From: a virus | Length of the DNA: 52,583 bases | IMG/VR virus record: IMGVR_UViG_3300010371_000043 | Location: 1-52,583 of that record | Strand: one strand, 5' to 3' | In this document: positions 15,902 through 25,619 of the stretch, one piece after another | Layout: each line of letters starts with the position of its first letter | How positions within the stretch are numbered: the first letter of the stretch is position 1 | Program-made: the position numbers and the translations under genes | Notes under the pieces: model-generated | Told to the model about the DNA's origin: nothing | Databases searched by the model: none | Seen by the model: the letters and a program-made list of their open reading frames with translations, nothing else

Positions 15902-16377
15902 TTCGAGGGCTCCGCAGTTGGTGCCGCAGCCACAAGAGGCGGACACGGTTTGACGATTTCCTGTGCGTCGATCATCAGGAAATCAGGATGGTTGCGCGGC
16001 TCCGCGAAATGGTGTTTCACAAGCACCCTATGGAGCCGTTCGACGTTGTTGTAAAGCTCCCACATCATCGCCGTCATGATCGGCGCGTAGTGGGGCTTGA
16101 TCTCGGGGTGTCCCGGGTAGATCGTCGATGCTGAGTGGAAACCGAACTCTGCGTTGCGCGTCGCGCAGATATGGTCGATGGGAATAAACACCAGAACCAA
16201 CGTACAGGCGCTGTCGCATTCCCCCTCGATCCGCACGTCGGTCCGCTGATTGTACCACGTCACATATTTCGTGATGTAGTCGAAGATAACGCCGCCGCCG
16301 TCGTGGGTGATGGTCTCGTCGGCGGCGGTGGCTGGGGCCGCAAAGAGAAGGGCAACTACGAGCAGGAGGGCTTTCAT
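15898..16377 (-). CDS. Exported ClpP/crotonase-like predicted peptidase, 159 aa
   Basis: MKALLLVVALLFAAPATAAD is a clear Sec signal peptide with AxA cleavage near residue 19. The mature part has GGGVIFDYITKYV, then GECDSACTLVLVFI, ending NAEFGFHSAS. The SAC(T) element followed by a GFHxA strand is the pattern of periplasmic ClpP-like proteins common in alphaproteobacteria, in which the Ser is the presumed nucleophile and the later His part of the active site. Catalysis is not proven: the triad Asp is not identifiable. It starts in a TGATG overlap with the upstream membrane protein and lies in the lysis region beside the endolysin, so a role in envelope breakdown or secretion is plausible. Confidence 0.6.
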   Translation of the reverse strand: MKALLLVVALLFAAPATAADETITHDGGGVIFDYITKYVTWYNQRTDVRIEGECDSACTLVLVFIPIDHICATRNAEFGFHSASTIYPGHPEIKPHYAPIMTAMMWELYNNVERLHRVLVKHHFAEPRNHPDFLMIDAQEIVKPCPPLVAAAPTAEPSK

Positions 16378-16796
16378 CACTGATCCTTCCGATTGAAGAA
16401 CATGTGGCCGGTGGCGAGGATCGTGTTCGAGCCGAACAGACAGGCGATGATGGTCTTGGCCCAGTCCGCGACATCGCCGTGGATTGCCGGCGTAGAGCCC
16501 CAGCCGAGCATCGTGTCCCACACGACGACCTTGGCTTCATAGGCGGCCCATGGCAGGGAGAACGCGAGGGTGAGGAAGAGGAGCGCCTTGGAGCCGGCGA
16601 TAACCTGCAACCCAGCGATGCGCGCGTGCTCCGCAACGGCCTCGGCATTGACCATCGTAGTGGCCATGGTGACATCGCCGCCGATACGCGCCGTAGTGAT
16701 CGCGACCTTGGCGTTGTACGCCGCGGCGACCCACCCGGTGGCGAGCGTGCTCAGCCCGGGGATCAGATGCAGCACGGTCATGACGACGCCGAGCAT
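16377..16796 (-). CDS. Membrane protein, holin candidate (139 aa)
   Basis: Hydrophobic segments at ~1-28 (VVMTVLHLIPGLSTLATGWV), ~70-88 (ALLFLTLAFSLPWAAYEAKV) and ~112-130 (AKTIIACLFGSNTILATGHM), separated by an amphipathic Ala-rich helix (NAEAVAEHARIAGLQVIAGS). I recall similar proteins beside endolysins in other phages. Position in the lysis cassette and multiple membrane helices make holin or holin-associated function likely, but a second candidate is encoded at 38071. One-base overlaps link it to both neighbours. Confidence 0.6.
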   Translation of the reverse strand: MLGVVMTVLHLIPGLSTLATGWVAAAYNAKVAITTARIGGDVTMATTMVNAEAVAEHARIAGLQVIAGSKALLFLTLAFSLPWAAYEAKVVVWDTMLGWGSTPAIHGDVADWAKTIIACLFGSNTILATGHMFFNRKDQ

Positions 16797-17041
16797 TACT
16801 TCTTGTCCTCGTCGCCGTGCCAGTCTTCCTTGTACCGGCGCAGGCTCTCAGTGATGAAGGCGTTGGCCATCAGCCAATAAGCCATCTGCTTATGGTCGGT
16901 GATGAACGGCGACATATCGGTCTGTGAGACCGCCAGCCATGCTGGTCCGACGAGCGCCTGCACGCGCGCAAAGACGATGATATGGCTTCCATGAAAGCTC
17001 TCACGGAAGTAGGTCCATTTGCCTTTCACAAATTCCCACAT
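16796..17041 (-). CDS. Small membrane-associated lysis-region protein (81 aa)
   Basis: 81 residues with an aromatic N-terminus (MWEFVKGKWTYFRESFHGSH), a moderately hydrophobic helix (IIVFARVQALVGPAWLAVS) and a second amphipathic helix (YWLMANAFITESLRRY) followed by a charged tail. The family looks familiar from phage lysis regions but has no assigned function. It lies between the endolysin and the holin candidate. Confidence 0.65.
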   Translation of the reverse strand: MWEFVKGKWTYFRESFHGSHIIVFARVQALVGPAWLAVSQTDMSPFITDHKQMAYWLMANAFITESLRRYKEDWHGDEDKK

Positions 17042-17052
17042 AGTGCGAACTC

Positions 17053-17802
17053 CTACAGATGAACTGTTGCGTTGGCCTTAGCGGCGGCACCAGCCGCCCA
17101 CGCTTCGTAGGCGACACCAACCGCCAACATGGCTGCTACGACACCGGCGACAACCTTCCAGTCGTATCCAGCGGCGTGTGCAGCAACCGCACCGCCAACC
17201 GTCCCGCCGCCTGTGGCAGTCCCGGCGGTTTTCGGCACGTGCGTGGCCTTCGGCTGCGCCACGTGCGTCAAATCGGGGGCTGGCATCGGGATATGGGGCG
17301 CCCCCGCAAGGCTCTCGCAATATTGCCGAAGGTCAGCTACGCGCGCCCCCCATCCATGCCCAAACTCAGCCCATGCGCTACCGCCGCGTATCGCGTGCAT
17401 AAATGCAAGGCGCTCGTCGCACATCCGGTTGACGAAGTCGGCGGCCGGGATAGTCGTCCCGTATTTCTTGAATATTTCGTTGCGCGCGAGCATCGCGCGC
17501 GACACCCCGCTGTTGATAGCGTAGTCCAGCGTGCAGCAGTCCTCACCGGCGGGCTCCACATCGAAGTTGACGCCAGCGGCGTACTTCGTCTGGTAAATCT
17601 TCTCGGCGACATCGAGCGGCATCGCCTGCACGCGGGGTGCCCATGCCGACATGCTATCCATCTTCAAGTGGAGATAGTCCGCATAGTCGTAGCAGGTGAT
17701 CCCATATTTCGTGGGACCACCCGGGTCTTTCTTGTTCCAACCGTAGCCACCCTCGTACTTTTGGATGACCCGGTCGATGAATGGTTGATAGTCAACCTGC
17801 AC
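17053..17802 (-). CDS. GH108-family endolysin with C-terminal membrane anchor
   Basis: 249 residues. The N-terminal ~170 residues are a glycoside hydrolase 108 (ZliS-type) muramidase: the catalytic Glu17 lies in the signature YEGGYGW, followed by DPGGPTKYGIT at 26-36 and the partner region DYAINSGVSRA. It cleaves the glycan backbone of peptidoglycan. After a Pro/Gly-rich linker (~175-210) there is a hydrophobic helix (VVAGVVAAMLAVGVAYEAWA, ~216-235), so the enzyme is probably membrane-tethered at its C-terminus. No N-terminal signal is visible. It heads the lysis group, followed by the 81-, 139- and 159-residue proteins. Confidence 0.85.
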   Translation of the reverse strand: MQVDYQPFIDRVIQKYEGGYGWNKKDPGGPTKYGITCYDYADYLHLKMDSMSAWAPRVQAMPLDVAEKIYQTKYAAGVNFDVEPAGEDCCTLDYAINSGVSRAMLARNEIFKKYGTTIPAADFVNRMCDERLAFMHAIRGGSAWAEFGHGWGARVADLRQYCESLAGAPHIPMPAPDLTHVAQPKATHVPKTAGTATGGGTVGGAVAAHAAGYDWKVVAGVVAAMLAVGVAYEAWAAGAAAKANATVHL

Positions 17803-17812
17803 GGAGCACCTG

Positions 17813-18115
17813 TTAGGCGGCCGGGGCTACGGGCGCGGGAGCCGGTGGAGGAGCGACCGGGGCTACAGGCGCCGGGGCGATCGGCTTAACGGCCGGAACC
17901 GGCAGAGAGGCTAGCACGTGCGCGTGCGCGTTCGCTGCGGCGGTCTTGATGTTCGCGGCGGTGGTCTTCTCGACGCCGTTCAACGCCGTGCGGACGTCCG
18001 CCGGGATGCCCTTGACCCAGTCCTTGAGTTTGGTGCCAAGCGGGCTGAGACAGACGGCAGCGGTACCCACAACGCAGACCACGTTGAGTTCGAGAGCGGT
18101 GAGAAATGAGAACAT
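17813..18115 (-). CDS. Single-pass membrane protein with Pro/Ala tail (100 aa)
   Basis: An N-terminal membrane helix (FLTALELNVVCVVGTAAVCL), an amphipathic region (GTKLKDWVKGIPADVRTAL), then an Ala-rich helix and a C-terminal Pro-Ala-Pro tail of ~35 residues that could span the periplasm or cross the wall. This is a reasonable shape for a pinholin or spanin-like component, but there is no lipobox and no recognised family. It lies 10 bases before the endolysin. Confidence 0.6.
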   Translation of the reverse strand: MFSFLTALELNVVCVVGTAAVCLSPLGTKLKDWVKGIPADVRTALNGVEKTTAANIKTAAANAHAHVLASLPVPAVKPIAPAPVAPVAPPPAPAPVAPAA

Positions 18116-18127
18116 GGGGGTCTCCCG

Positions 18128-18418
18128 TTACGGTGCAACGACGGTGAAGGTGATCGTGTCCTTCACGATCTCGCCTCGACTGTCGGTACCTTGCACGTCC
18201 ACCGTAAAGGTTTCATTAACGGCCCCCCCGTTGACGAAGAACACCCCTTCACCCTCGGGATTGACCGAAACTTGTGTAATAGTTGCGGACGTCGAGGACG
18301 CCGGGTCGATCACCGCGGTGAAGGCAGTGATAGTCGTCCCCGGATCGAGGAACTGCTCGTAATCGAGGATGTAGCGGATCACGTTGCCCGCGGTGTGGAA
18401 GAGGGACTTAAGTTTCAT
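18128..18418 (-). CDS. Small fibre-associated Ig-like domain protein (96 aa)
   Basis: The start at 18418 ([20 protein letters not shown]) overlaps the stop of the fibre gene as ATGA, so the longer frame is rejected. After a short N-terminal helix, one beta-sandwich follows: [46 protein letters not shown]. The same pattern (TATVxxVxVxPG, FxxxxxSYGQIxxDxIxFT) is at the N-terminus of the 1102-residue fibre, so this looks like a stand-alone copy of the fibre attachment or stalk domain. Confidence 0.65.
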   Translation of the reverse strand: MKLKSLFHTAGNVIRYILDYEQFLDPGTTITAFTAVIDPASSTSATITQVSVNPEGEGVFFVNGGAVNETFTVDVQGTDSRGEIVKDTITFTVVAP

Positions 18419-21400
18419 AGCGGTACCTCCTGAATAACAATGTTGATGTCTTGGATCGACGCACCGCCGCCAGTGACGGCAAGAAGGGAGAGATCGAACC
18501 ACACCGCCGTGTTGATCGCGAGCCCGGTAATACGTGTTGAGATCGCGAAACCTTGGCGGCCGGCAGTAGTAGAAGCGACGAACCGTTGCGACTGACCCCG
18601 TGCCGTCCCCGTAACCGTTGCCCCCGCGGCGGGCGCTGTGCCAGTGCCCTGTTGAAGCTGGATGGTGGTGCCATCCCCCGCAAGCGTCGTGTTTTCCGCA
18701 AGGCCAGTCAGGTGAACGAGGAGAATACCAGATATCTTCGGCGTAAAAGCAAACCCCGCTATCGAGCCGAGGCCAGCCATCTTCGCCGTAGTCGAAACAC
18801 CGCCGGTCGGGCCGGCAAAGACGCCGCCCGTTGAACCCCCCAACAACCCGGTGGGGCCAGTCGGGCCGGTGTTCCCGGTGGGGCCCGTGTTGCCGGTGAA
18901 GCCCGTGGGGCCTGTAGGTCCTGTGGGGCCGGCACCGCCAGAACTTAGAAGCGCAACGGAAAACAAGTTTAGCCCGGATGAACCGGACGAACCAATCAGA
19001 ACGCTGCTCGCCTGTACGAAATAGTCGACGGTAAGGGTATCCGTCGTCCCATTCATAAAGACGATCGCACTGCCAGTGGCTGAGTTAGTGCCTGCATCCA
19101 CCCCACACGAAAGCGCAGCCCGCGCGCCATTGAGCATCAGACGGACGTTGCCACTTCCCGTCCATCCCGTCGTGTTGGCGAAATAGCCCGAAAAATTACA
19201 TTGGTAGTAACCCGCAACTTTGGGGGTGAAGAGTTTAGCCGTGGAGTCCCACGAATTCGTGGTGTCAGTGACCACCAAATCATACGGCATCACCGTCACG
19301 GCGCTGGCCACGCCCGTAAATTGCGTGGAGAGATCGACCGCAAGGACAACGGTTTGCGCACCCCCCGGGCCGGTGTTCCCGGTCGGGCCAGTGACCGTCG
19401 ACGCAGCACCCTGTGCGCCCGTGGGGCCGGTGTTCCCGGTAGGGCCAGTGGGTCCGGTCGAACCCGCAGCGCCAGCAGAGCCGGCCGCCCCTTGAGGGCC
19501 GGTGTTTCCGGTCGGGCCAGTGACTGTCGAGGCGGCACCCTGCGCGCCCGTGGGGCCGGTGTTTCCGGTCGGGCCAGTGACTGTCGAGGCGGCACCCTGC
19601 GCGCCCGTAGGGCCGGTGTTTCCGGTGGGGCCGGTGTTTCCGGTGGGGCCTGTGGGTCCTGTCGAACCCGCGCCACTCCCGGAGCCGACTGGCGACCAGC
19701 CGGTCGAACTAATACCCGCCAACTTCGTATACATCGACGTGCCGGTGGCGCCATCGGAGCGCAGGAACACGCTGCTAGGACCGGCAGTAACAACGCCTTC
19801 GGGGCTCCCGGAGCCAGCGATGATGTTCGAGAACACGCCCGGCTTGTCGATCTGTCCCACACCGAAGAGAGCGTCCACCGCGATCTGCGGGTTCGTCACC
19901 TTCATCGTGTTGTACTCGCGCGCATTCAGCACGAGCAGCGTCCACGCGATGCCGTCGGCGCCGGTGACCGTGCCGCTGGTATGCGTCGGCTCGACCGACG
20001 CGGTACCACCGACGTTGCTGCAGCGATAGCTGTTGCCGCCGCTGGTATAATTCACTGACCCATAAATAACGGTCTCGCCGTTCGTCCACGGGCTGAAATG
20101 CCGGATTACGCCGCCGACATCGTACCGGAGACCGACAGCGGCAGTGATGCTCGCGTGGCGGCTGTACTCGCGCGTGATCACGCTGTTGTAGTTGTTGACC
20201 GTGGTGTCATTGACGTGGGTGCCCGTGACGGAGCGGTCGTCCGAGTTCGGACCGATCCCACATCCCGTCGGCTCGCGGAAGGCGTTGCTCCACGAGTTGA
20301 CATACTGCCACGACACGCCACCATCCGACTGCGTTCCTGACGTCCATGTCGGTGGCGTCAACCCCGAGGTCCCCCCGGCTGCGGTGAAATAGATGTTGAC
20401 GCCGTTCGAGCAGTATTCGCCAGCGGTAAACACCGTCGAGGAAGCCCAAAGCGCGTAGTTGCTCGTGCCGTTGAGATAGATGCCCCAGTGCTGCGTCGGA
20501 GACACCTGATCGTCATCCGTGGTGTTGCCGACCACCGTGTTGTTCTGGCCGTTGCCTCCGAACGCACTCTGGACCGCGATACCGGCATAGACGGAGCCGC
20601 CCTGTCCGTTGCTGATGCAGACGTTGCTCGTTACGGTGTTGTGCGACCCATAGACACCGATGCCATGAAACGCGCACTTACGGCAGACGTTGCCCACCAC
20701 CGCGTTCCACTGGCCAGTGATCGAGATACCGTTGTCGCCCGTCCCCTCGGCGTGGTTGCCGATGATCCGGTTGTCGTGACAGTCGTACTTGAGCCCGATC
20801 AACTCGATCGCGTTGAGGGTGGTGTAATTGCCTTGGATCAGGTTGTGGTTGGCGCCATTTTCGAGGAAGACGCCGAAGCCCCCACCATTCACGATCTGGT
20901 TGTTGGCGATCAGGTTATCCGCGACACCATCCAGCGTGATGCTACGCCCAAGACTGTTGGTGACCGTATTCTCTTTGATCACGCACTGGGTCGAACCGCT
21001 TTGGAGATTGATCTCGCCCTTCGGATTGAGGAACGAGCAGCCGGACACCTCGCACCCGGTGGCGCCGGTGAGGAGGGCAGCGAAGCCACTGGTCCCCGGC
21101 GTCGTGGTCATATCGAACAAGATGCCCTTACAGCGTGCACCGGCGACCGAGGACATGACGAAAGCACGGAAATTCCCCGGCACGATGGTCGTCGCGCCGC
21201 GCCCGTCGAGCGTCACATCGGCCGGGAAGACCAGTGGCTGGCTGATCGTATAGACGCCTGTCAACGCCACGATGCCGCCGACCGGAGCCAGCGCGTTCAT
21301 CGCCGCCTGAATGGTCGTCCAGTCGTCGCTTCCTGATGGCGGAATAATGCCAGACCCACCCCCGCCGGCCGGGCCGGTCGGGCCGATAATCGACAACATC

Positions 21401-21723
21401 AATTGTGCGTTACCGGAAACAACCACCGTGCCGCCATTGGTCGCGATGGTAAACTGAATGTGATCGGTCTTGATCTGACCGTAGGACGTCGTCTGTACGA
21501 GCACGACGTTGAAGACGTCCCCAAGCGTCCCGTTGGCCAGATAGAACTCGAACGCCCGGTTCTCGGCCCCGGGAAGCACCGCGACCGCGTTCACAGTGGC
21601 GGTCCCGCTGTCGACCGTCGCCTGCACGCCGCTCAGCGTCTCACTGTCACGCAGCCAGCCATCGCAGTCGACGCGATAGCGCCGACGCTCTCCGACGTTC
21701 TGTGTGACCGTGCGCAGTAGCAT
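18415..21723 (-). CDS. Tail fibre/tailspike: Ig-like + beta-helix + CBM-like + collagen-like + C1q-like modules, 1102 aa
   Basis: Modules in order (approximate residues): 1-100 Ig-like attachment domain; 130-410 right-handed parallel beta-helix of pectate-lyase/NosD type (repeated turns such as [20 protein letters not shown]); 420-670 two carbohydrate-binding-like repeats ([27 protein letters not shown], each ending DGxxW); 683-789 Gly-Pro-Thr collagen-like repeats; 790-925 a C1q/TNF-like jelly roll ([19 protein letters not shown]); 926-962 a second collagen stretch; 963-1102 a beta-rich tip. The protein should trimerise through the collagen and C1q parts. The beta-helix may bind or cleave host polysaccharide, but no catalytic residues can be assigned. 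It is the main receptor-binding candidate. Confidence 0.8.
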   Translation of the reverse strand: MLLRTVTQNVGERRRYRVDCDGWLRDSETLSGVQATVDSGTATVNAVAVLPGAENRAFEFYLANGTLGDVFNVVLVQTTSYGQIKTDHIQFTIATNGGTVVVSGNAQLMLSIIGPTGPAGGGGSGIIPPSGSDDWTTIQAAMNALAPVGGIVALTGVYTISQPLVFPADVTLDGRGATTIVPGNFRAFVMSSVAGARCKGILFDMTTTPGTSGFAALLTGATGCEVSGCSFLNPKGEINLQSGSTQCVIKENTVTNSLGRSITLDGVADNLIANNQIVNGGGFGVFLENGANHNLIQGNYTTLNAIELIGLKYDCHDNRIIGNHAEGTGDNGISITGQWNAVVGNVCRKCAFHGIGVYGSHNTVTSNVCISNGQGGSVYAGIAVQSAFGGNGQNNTVVGNTTDDDQVSPTQHWGIYLNGTSNYALWASSTVFTAGEYCSNGVNIYFTAAGGTSGLTPPTWTSGTQSDGGVSWQYVNSWSNAFREPTGCGIGPNSDDRSVTGTHVNDTTVNNYNSVITREYSRHASITAAVGLRYDVGGVIRHFSPWTNGETVIYGSVNYTSGGNSYRCSNVGGTASVEPTHTSGTVTGADGIAWTLLVLNAREYNTMKVTNPQIAVDALFGVGQIDKPGVFSNIIAGSGSPEGVVTAGPSSVFLRSDGATGTSMYTKLAGISSTGWSPVGSGSGAGSTGPTGPTGNTGPTGNTGPTGAQGAASTVTGPTGNTGPTGAQGAASTVTGPTGNTGPQGAAGSAGAAGSTGPTGPTGNTGPTGAQGAASTVTGPTGNTGPGGAQTVVLAVDLSTQFTGVASAVTVMPYDLVVTDTTNSWDSTAKLFTPKVAGYYQCNFSGYFANTTGWTGSGNVRLMLNGARAALSCGVDAGTNSATGSAIVFMNGTTDTLTVDYFVQASSVLIGSSGSSGLNLFSVALLSSGGAGPTGPTGPTGFTGNTGPTGNTGPTGPTGLLGGSTGGVFAGPTGGVSTTAKMAGLGSIAGFAFTPKISGILLVHLTGLAENTTLAGDGTTIQLQQGTGTAPAAGATVTGTARGQSQRFVASTTAGRQGFAISTRITGLAINTAVWFDLSLLAVTGGGASIQDINIVIQEVPL

Positions 21724-21724
21724 G

Positions 21725-21853
21725 TTAACTCCGTGGCGGGCGCTGGATCACACGCGTAAGAGGTGGCCGCGGCAGTAAGCGTGCAATCGGCGGTCGCATA
21801 ATGCGTCGTGGAAGCGGTGGTCGAACGATCCGTACTGTGGCTGTTTCTGACAC
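21725..21853 (-). CDS. Tiny RPP-repeat protein (42 aa), GTG start
   Basis: This fills the gap between two fibre genes exactly. GTG start at 21853 with GAGG a few bases upstream, 7 bases after the preceding stop; the TAA stop is one base short of the fibre ATG. The sequence is Arg/Pro-rich with a repeated xxRPPxxR unit: [36 protein letters not shown] recall similar short Arg-Pro-(Leu/Pro) peptides beside tail genes of alphaproteobacterial phages; their role is unknown. It may bind a negatively charged partner or act as an assembly peptide. Confidence 0.65.
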   Translation of the reverse strand: MSETATVRIVRPPLPRRIMRPPIARLLPRPPLTRVIQRPPRS

Positions 21854-21860
21854 AACATCC

Positions 21861-22592
21861 TCACTGAATAATTATCGAGCGAGCACGAAAAATAGGCGGT
21901 GGCGTCACACCGTCAGTGAGCGATACAGCCAACGCGCTCCACCGTCCGACGGTCGAGCCGCCCTCCGCAGTGGTAGTCGTCGGGCCGCTCTGAACTGCAT
22001 AGTAGAGCCCGAAGTCCGAGCGGTCGGAGCCCACGGCGGGCTCCTGCGGATTATCCGCTAGGAAGACATAGCCGGTACCGGCTTGATCCCACGTATGCTG
22101 AACCGTTGACCCCACCGCGAGAAGGATCAGATCGTTGACGTTGGAGAGGATTACCGGGGAGGCGGTCGCCTGTGAGGCGCTGTTCGTAGGGTTCTGACCC
22201 GTCGCCGTGCTTTGGGGGTTCGGATCAAACGGCGCATTGATGTTGACGCCGTCGACCGCACATGTGAAAATTGAACACGTGCCCGGGGCGGCATTCCATG
22301 TCAACGTTGCCGTCGCGTTAATCGGCCCGATCGGCGCGCGGGCCCGCCACATCGTCAGGGTCACATACCGCCCGTTCGCATCAATCGGAAAGAACACATC
22401 CGTCGGCCCCTGCCATGTTAGGCCAGCCGTATCGGAAACATGCGTCGATGCAATATTTGCGAATGACGACGAACAACACATGGCAAAGAGCAAAAGAAGT
22501 TGGTTGTTCTTAGTTGTCTGGATCGGACAGGTGTACGTGAGCGCCGACCCGTTGGTGCCCCCTTTCTTCGGTCCTATAAGAGTGAAGCTCAT
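21861..22592 (-). CDS. Fibre-cluster beta-rich protein, 243 aa
   Basis: A beta-rich protein ([21 protein letters not shown]-like strands; [20 protein letters not shown]) ending [17 protein letters not shown]. Overall it looks like a jelly-roll or concanavalin-like accessory domain often found with tail fibres. Three cysteines occur near position 40 and after 100. It lies between collagen-like fibre genes and starts in an ATGA overlap with the upstream gene. No catalytic motif recognised. Confidence 0.65.
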   Translation of the reverse strand: MSFTLIGPKKGGTNGSALTYTCPIQTTKNNQLLLLFAMCCSSSFANIASTHVSDTAGLTWQGPTDVFFPIDANGRYVTLTMWRARAPIGPINATATLTWNAAPGTCSIFTCAVDGVNINAPFDPNPQSTATGQNPTNSASQATASPVILSNVNDLILLAVGSTVQHTWDQAGTGYVFLADNPQEPAVGSDRSDFGLYYAVQSGPTTTTAEGGSTVGRWSALAVSLTDGVTPPPIFRARSIIIQ

Positions 22593-23362
22593 AGGCGGAT
22601 CGCTTTCAACGACACGGTGACCTGCGTGATCGCCGAACAGCTAATAACGTAGGCCGCCACGATATCGCCGGCGTTCAGGTTCTTAGACCAGCCCGGGAGC
22701 GTCGCATCTTGCATCTTGTTGCTGGACGTGATGGTGAGTGGTGCACTGCCGGTGATGCTCTCGGACGCACCGGGGATCGAAGGTGTGTTGACGTTGACAT
22801 ATGCCGCCTTGCGAATATCGATCACGCAACTCCCGCTCGTGTTCGCGATGATCGTCCCCTGCTGAATTTGGCAATTGCACGGCACTTCAAGATACGTCAC
22901 CGAGCCGGCCGCAAGGGTCGCGTTGAAGCCATCGAGCACCCACTCAATACCCATGAGTTGCGTCGGGCCGGTCGGGCCAGTGTTGCCTGTGGCGCCCGTG
23001 ATCCCGGTAGGGCCTGTGGGACCGCCGCTGGGGCCGGTCGGGCCAATCGGACCAATAAACCCGACGCCGGGGGCACCCGTCGCGCCGGTGGCGCCCGCTG
23101 GGCCCGTAGCGGCAGCGCCGGTCGATCCCGGGTTTCCGGGAGGGCCTGTATAGCCGGTCGGACCCGTCAGGCCGCGTGATCCGGTCACGCCGGTCGGGCC
23201 GGTGCCGATCGGGCCGGTGGGGCCGGTAAAGGACTGGCCTGTGGGACCGGTCGCGGCAGCGCCCGTAGCACCGGTGGGGCCGCCGCTGGGGCCGGTGGGA
23301 CCGCGTGCAACGACAACCGGTTGCGCCATAATCTGGGCTGGTTCTAGCTGTTGGACTGTCAT
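22589..23362 (-). CDS. Collagen-like fibre protein with C-terminal beta domain, 257 aa
   Basis: N-terminus ~1-20 ([19 protein letters not shown]), Gly-X-Y collagen-like repeats to ~136, dominated by GPT and GAT triplets, then a globular beta domain (~137-257: [59 protein letters not shown]). Both the start (AQPVVVxxGPTGP) and the C-terminal domain are clearly paralogous to the 297-residue protein at 24343, so the pair arose by duplication. The C-terminal domain resembles the tips of other phage fibres. Probably a trimeric fibre or side fibre. Confidence 0.75.
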   Translation of the reverse strand: MTVQQLEPAQIMAQPVVVARGPTGPSGGPTGATGAAATGPTGQSFTGPTGPIGTGPTGVTGSRGLTGPTGYTGPPGNPGSTGAAATGPAGATGATGAPGVGFIGPIGPTGPSGGPTGPTGITGATGNTGPTGPTQLMGIEWVLDGFNATLAAGSVTYLEVPCNCQIQQGTIIANTSGSCVIDIRKAAYVNVNTPSIPGASESITGSAPLTITSSNKMQDATLPGWSKNLNAGDIVAAYVISCSAITQVTVSLKAIRL

Positions 23363-23363
23363 G

Positions 23364-24341
23364 TCAGCACACCACCGTTCCGAATTGATATTTGAAGCCG
23401 ACGATCGGCGCGGTGACCACGGCTTCTATCGCCACCCACGATTTTCCGGTCGTCAACGTACCTGTCGTCGCCCACGTCGCTGCATCGGTCGAGCCGATGA
23501 CGCCCTGTGTCGCCGTCCCTCCACCAATACAGATGAAATATTTAAGAAGCCCTGCTGAATAGGTGATGCTGAACCCTTGGGGGGACGCACCATCATTCAT
23601 AGCGTGGGTCGTCCACGTCGAGCCGTCGGCAGAGGCAGGTGCGACCGCCCCCTGCATGGCGACGATGAAGCCGCCCGCACCAACGATGGCGCACATATCG
23701 TGGTGGTTACCAGTGTTAAGCGGTGCGTTCGACGAGTGGGCAGTCCATGTCGTGCCATCCGGCGACGTCGCGCTCTTGTTCGTGCTGAAACACGACGTAC
23801 AGAATAGCGCGAGCACCGGGTCCCATGCCAACGCCTGCAGGGACGTCATTGGGGGCGTCACGAGGCTCCACGACGTACCGTTGGTCGATGTCGCAAGCTG
23901 GTGGGTGCCAGAATTCGACATCGCAACAAGGACGCCCTGTGAGGGCGACCATGCGAGCTTCTGCCACGTATTCTGCTCACCGATCGCGTGCGCGGTCCAC
24001 GCGAGCCCATCAGTTGAGATCGCAGAGTTGCTCGCCTGTCCGGTGTTGTTGCTCACCGCGACAAACGCACTCAGCGCATCAATCCAGATAACCGTACACC
24101 ATCCGATCGTGCCATTGATCGCGGCGGATGAATACGTCCACGTCACACCATCTGATGACACGGCAGTATGGCCGTTCGTCGCGTTGACGGCGCACCACTG
24201 CCCAAGCGTGTCGGAGTAACACATGTCCGACCAGCCGGACGATGCGTTTCCGTTGAGGCCAGTGTTCGTTGTCCACGTCGACCCGTCCGGCGTCGTCGCC
24301 GTGGTGCCATCGGATGCGAGGATGGTAACTGCGGTCGTCAT
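23364..24341 (-). CDS. Seven-repeat Asp-box-type beta-propeller protein, 325 aa
   Basis: Seven regularly spaced repeats of the form S/T-x-D/N-G-x-T/S-W are visible: [62 protein letters not shown]. This is the Asp-box pattern of sialidase-like propellers and predicts a seven-bladed fold. Sialidase catalytic residues (Arg triad, Tyr/Glu) are not apparent, so binding, probably of glycans, is more likely than hydrolysis. It is placed between two paralogous collagen-like fibre genes with 1-2 base gaps, and is presumably part of the same host-binding apparatus. Confidence 0.75.
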   Translation of the reverse strand: MTTAVTILASDGTTATTPDGSTWTTNTGLNGNASSGWSDMCYSDTLGQWCAVNATNGHTAVSSDGVTWTYSSAAINGTIGWCTVIWIDALSAFVAVSNNTGQASNSAISTDGLAWTAHAIGEQNTWQKLAWSPSQGVLVAMSNSGTHQLATSTNGTSWSLVTPPMTSLQALAWDPVLALFCTSCFSTNKSATSPDGTTWTAHSSNAPLNTGNHHDMCAIVGAGGFIVAMQGAVAPASADGSTWTTHAMNDGASPQGFSITYSAGLLKYFICIGGGTATQGVIGSTDAATWATTGTLTTGKSWVAIEAVVTAPIVGFKYQFGTVVC

Positions 24342-24342
24342 T

Positions 24343-25236
24343 TTACGACCTCAGAACTTTGAGGCCCACCGTGCAGCGTGTGATTGTCGCGGCGCTGGTC
24401 ACGTTGAACCCGAGCACCGTCCCGGCCGCGACCGCCGTGGTCCATCCCGAGAGAGTTGCGTCCTGCGCCTTTTCGGCCGACGAGATCGTCAGGGGCGCGC
24501 TCGCGCTGATTTTGTCCGCGGTTGCCGGGTGCGTCGGCGGCGCGAACGCCGAATAAGTACACGCATCGATCTCAACGACGATCGACCCGCTCTGATCGGC
24601 AAGGAGGGTTCCCTGCTGGATCGTACAGGCGAAATCGACTATCAGGTATCCTTTGATACCGGTCGTGATCGCTGAGCCGCCGCCGTCGATGACGAACTGC
24701 AGACCGGCGACCTGCGCAGGGCCGGTTGCGCCAGTCGGCCCGGTGCCTCCAAGCCCGGTCGGGCCGGTGGGGCCCCCCGATGGCCCGGTGTTACCGGTGG
24801 GCCCGGTGACGGTCGAGGCGGGGCCGGTTGGACCCGTCCCCAGCGGGCCAGTCCAGCCCGTATAGCCGGTCACGCCCTGCGGGCCGGTTGCGCCAGCGCC
24901 GGTGGGGCCAGTGTTGCCGGTGGGACCCGTGAGAGTCCCCGTCGGGCCGGTGGGACCAAACCCTGTCGGACCGGTGGGACCCGTGAGGGTCCCCGTCGGG
25001 CCGGTCGGGCCGGGCACGGAGGGGCCGGTGTTGCCGGTCGGGCCGGTGATGCTGCTGGCGGGACCCGTCGCCCCGAGCCCTGTCGGGCCGGTGGGGCCGG
25101 TCGCCGCGGCGCCGGTTGCGCCTGTCGGCCCGGTAAAGGACGCGCCTGTGGGGCCGCCGGCGGGGCCGGTGGGACCAAGGACGACGACAACCGGCTGAGC
25201 CGCGATAGTCGCCGGGGAATTTTCGGAGACAGCCAT
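24343..25236 (-). CDS. Collagen-like fibre protein, 297 aa (paralogue of 22589-23362)
   Basis: The start ATG at 25236 overlaps the stop of the upstream gene (TGATG). A short anchor ([20 protein letters not shown]) is followed by ~150 residues of Gly-Pro-Thr-rich triplets, then a globular C-terminal beta domain ([59 protein letters not shown]). Several near-identical DNA blocks encode the triplets, so copy number may vary by slippage. The C-terminal domain type is widespread in phage tail proteins. Likely a trimeric fibre with its tip at the C-terminus. Confidence 0.75.
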   Translation of the reverse strand: MAVSENSPATIAAQPVVVVLGPTGPAGGPTGASFTGPTGATGAAATGPTGPTGLGATGPASSITGPTGNTGPSVPGPTGPTGTLTGPTGPTGFGPTGPTGTLTGPTGNTGPTGAGATGPQGVTGYTGWTGPLGTGPTGPASTVTGPTGNTGPSGGPTGPTGLGGTGPTGATGPAQVAGLQFVIDGGGSAITTGIKGYLIVDFACTIQQGTLLADQSGSIVVEIDACTYSAFAPPTHPATADKISASAPLTISSAEKAQDATLSGWTTAVAAGTVLGFNVTSAATITRCTVGLKVLRS

Positions 25237-25619
25237 CAATCCTCCGTGACGCCTTGGCGCACAAACACGTGGCCGGTCATCAACTGCACGCGGATCGCCG
25301 GCGAGGACCCATCGAACATGATCAGGTCATAGACATACTGGCCGACCGGCAGATCGGTATCGATCGTGGTGTCCGGCACATTCATGTGAAGCACACGCTG
25401 CACCAGATCGTCGACGACGATGGTGCCGCCGGCGGACGTGAAAGTCGCCAGCGGGGTTGTGTCGTTGTGGCTCGCCTTGATTTCGAGCTTGAACGATTGC
25501 CCGGTAAAGTCCCACGACGTGTCGCCCACGACGCCGAACTGAAACGCGTCGCTCCATGTCGCGTTGTTCGGGATCACGATGTCGACGAGAGCCGCCGTTG
25601 CGCCGCGAAGCTGGGTCAT
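25236..25619 (-). CDS. Fibre adaptor-type beta protein (BppU N-terminal-like), 127 aa
   Basis: The start at 25619 overlaps the previous stop (TGATG); the longer frame is rejected. It is a compact beta protein: [75 protein letters not shown]. The G.Y.YDL...D.......L..G...V pattern matches the N-terminal adaptor domain of baseplate/fibre proteins such as BppU. Here it is a separate gene and probably links the collagen-like fibres to the tail. Confidence 0.65.
   Translation of the reverse strand: MTQLRGATAALVDIVIPNNATWSDAFQFGVVGDTSWDFTGQSFKLEIKASHNDTTPLATFTSAGGTIVVDDLVQRVLHMNVPDTTIDTDLPVGQYVYDLIMFDGSSPAIRVQLMTGHVFVRQGVTED

Noticed and set aside
17053-17802. Endolysin as a bacterial autolysin acquired with flanking host DNA
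   Set aside because: Gene spacing, composition and neighbours are continuous with the phage operon, and no host-type genes flank it.
22950-25190. Repeated GGGCCGGTNGGG-type DNA as a CRISPR array or satellite repeat
   Set aside because: The unit is a 9-base codon-phased triplet pattern within open frames, with no constant repeat/spacer structure.
19201-25198. Rightward frames rich in GPVGPV opposite the collagen-like genes, which also look collagen-like
   Set aside because: GGN-CCN triplets read as Gly-Pro on both strands. The minus-strand frames continue into globular domains and have coupled starts, whereas the plus-strand ones do not.
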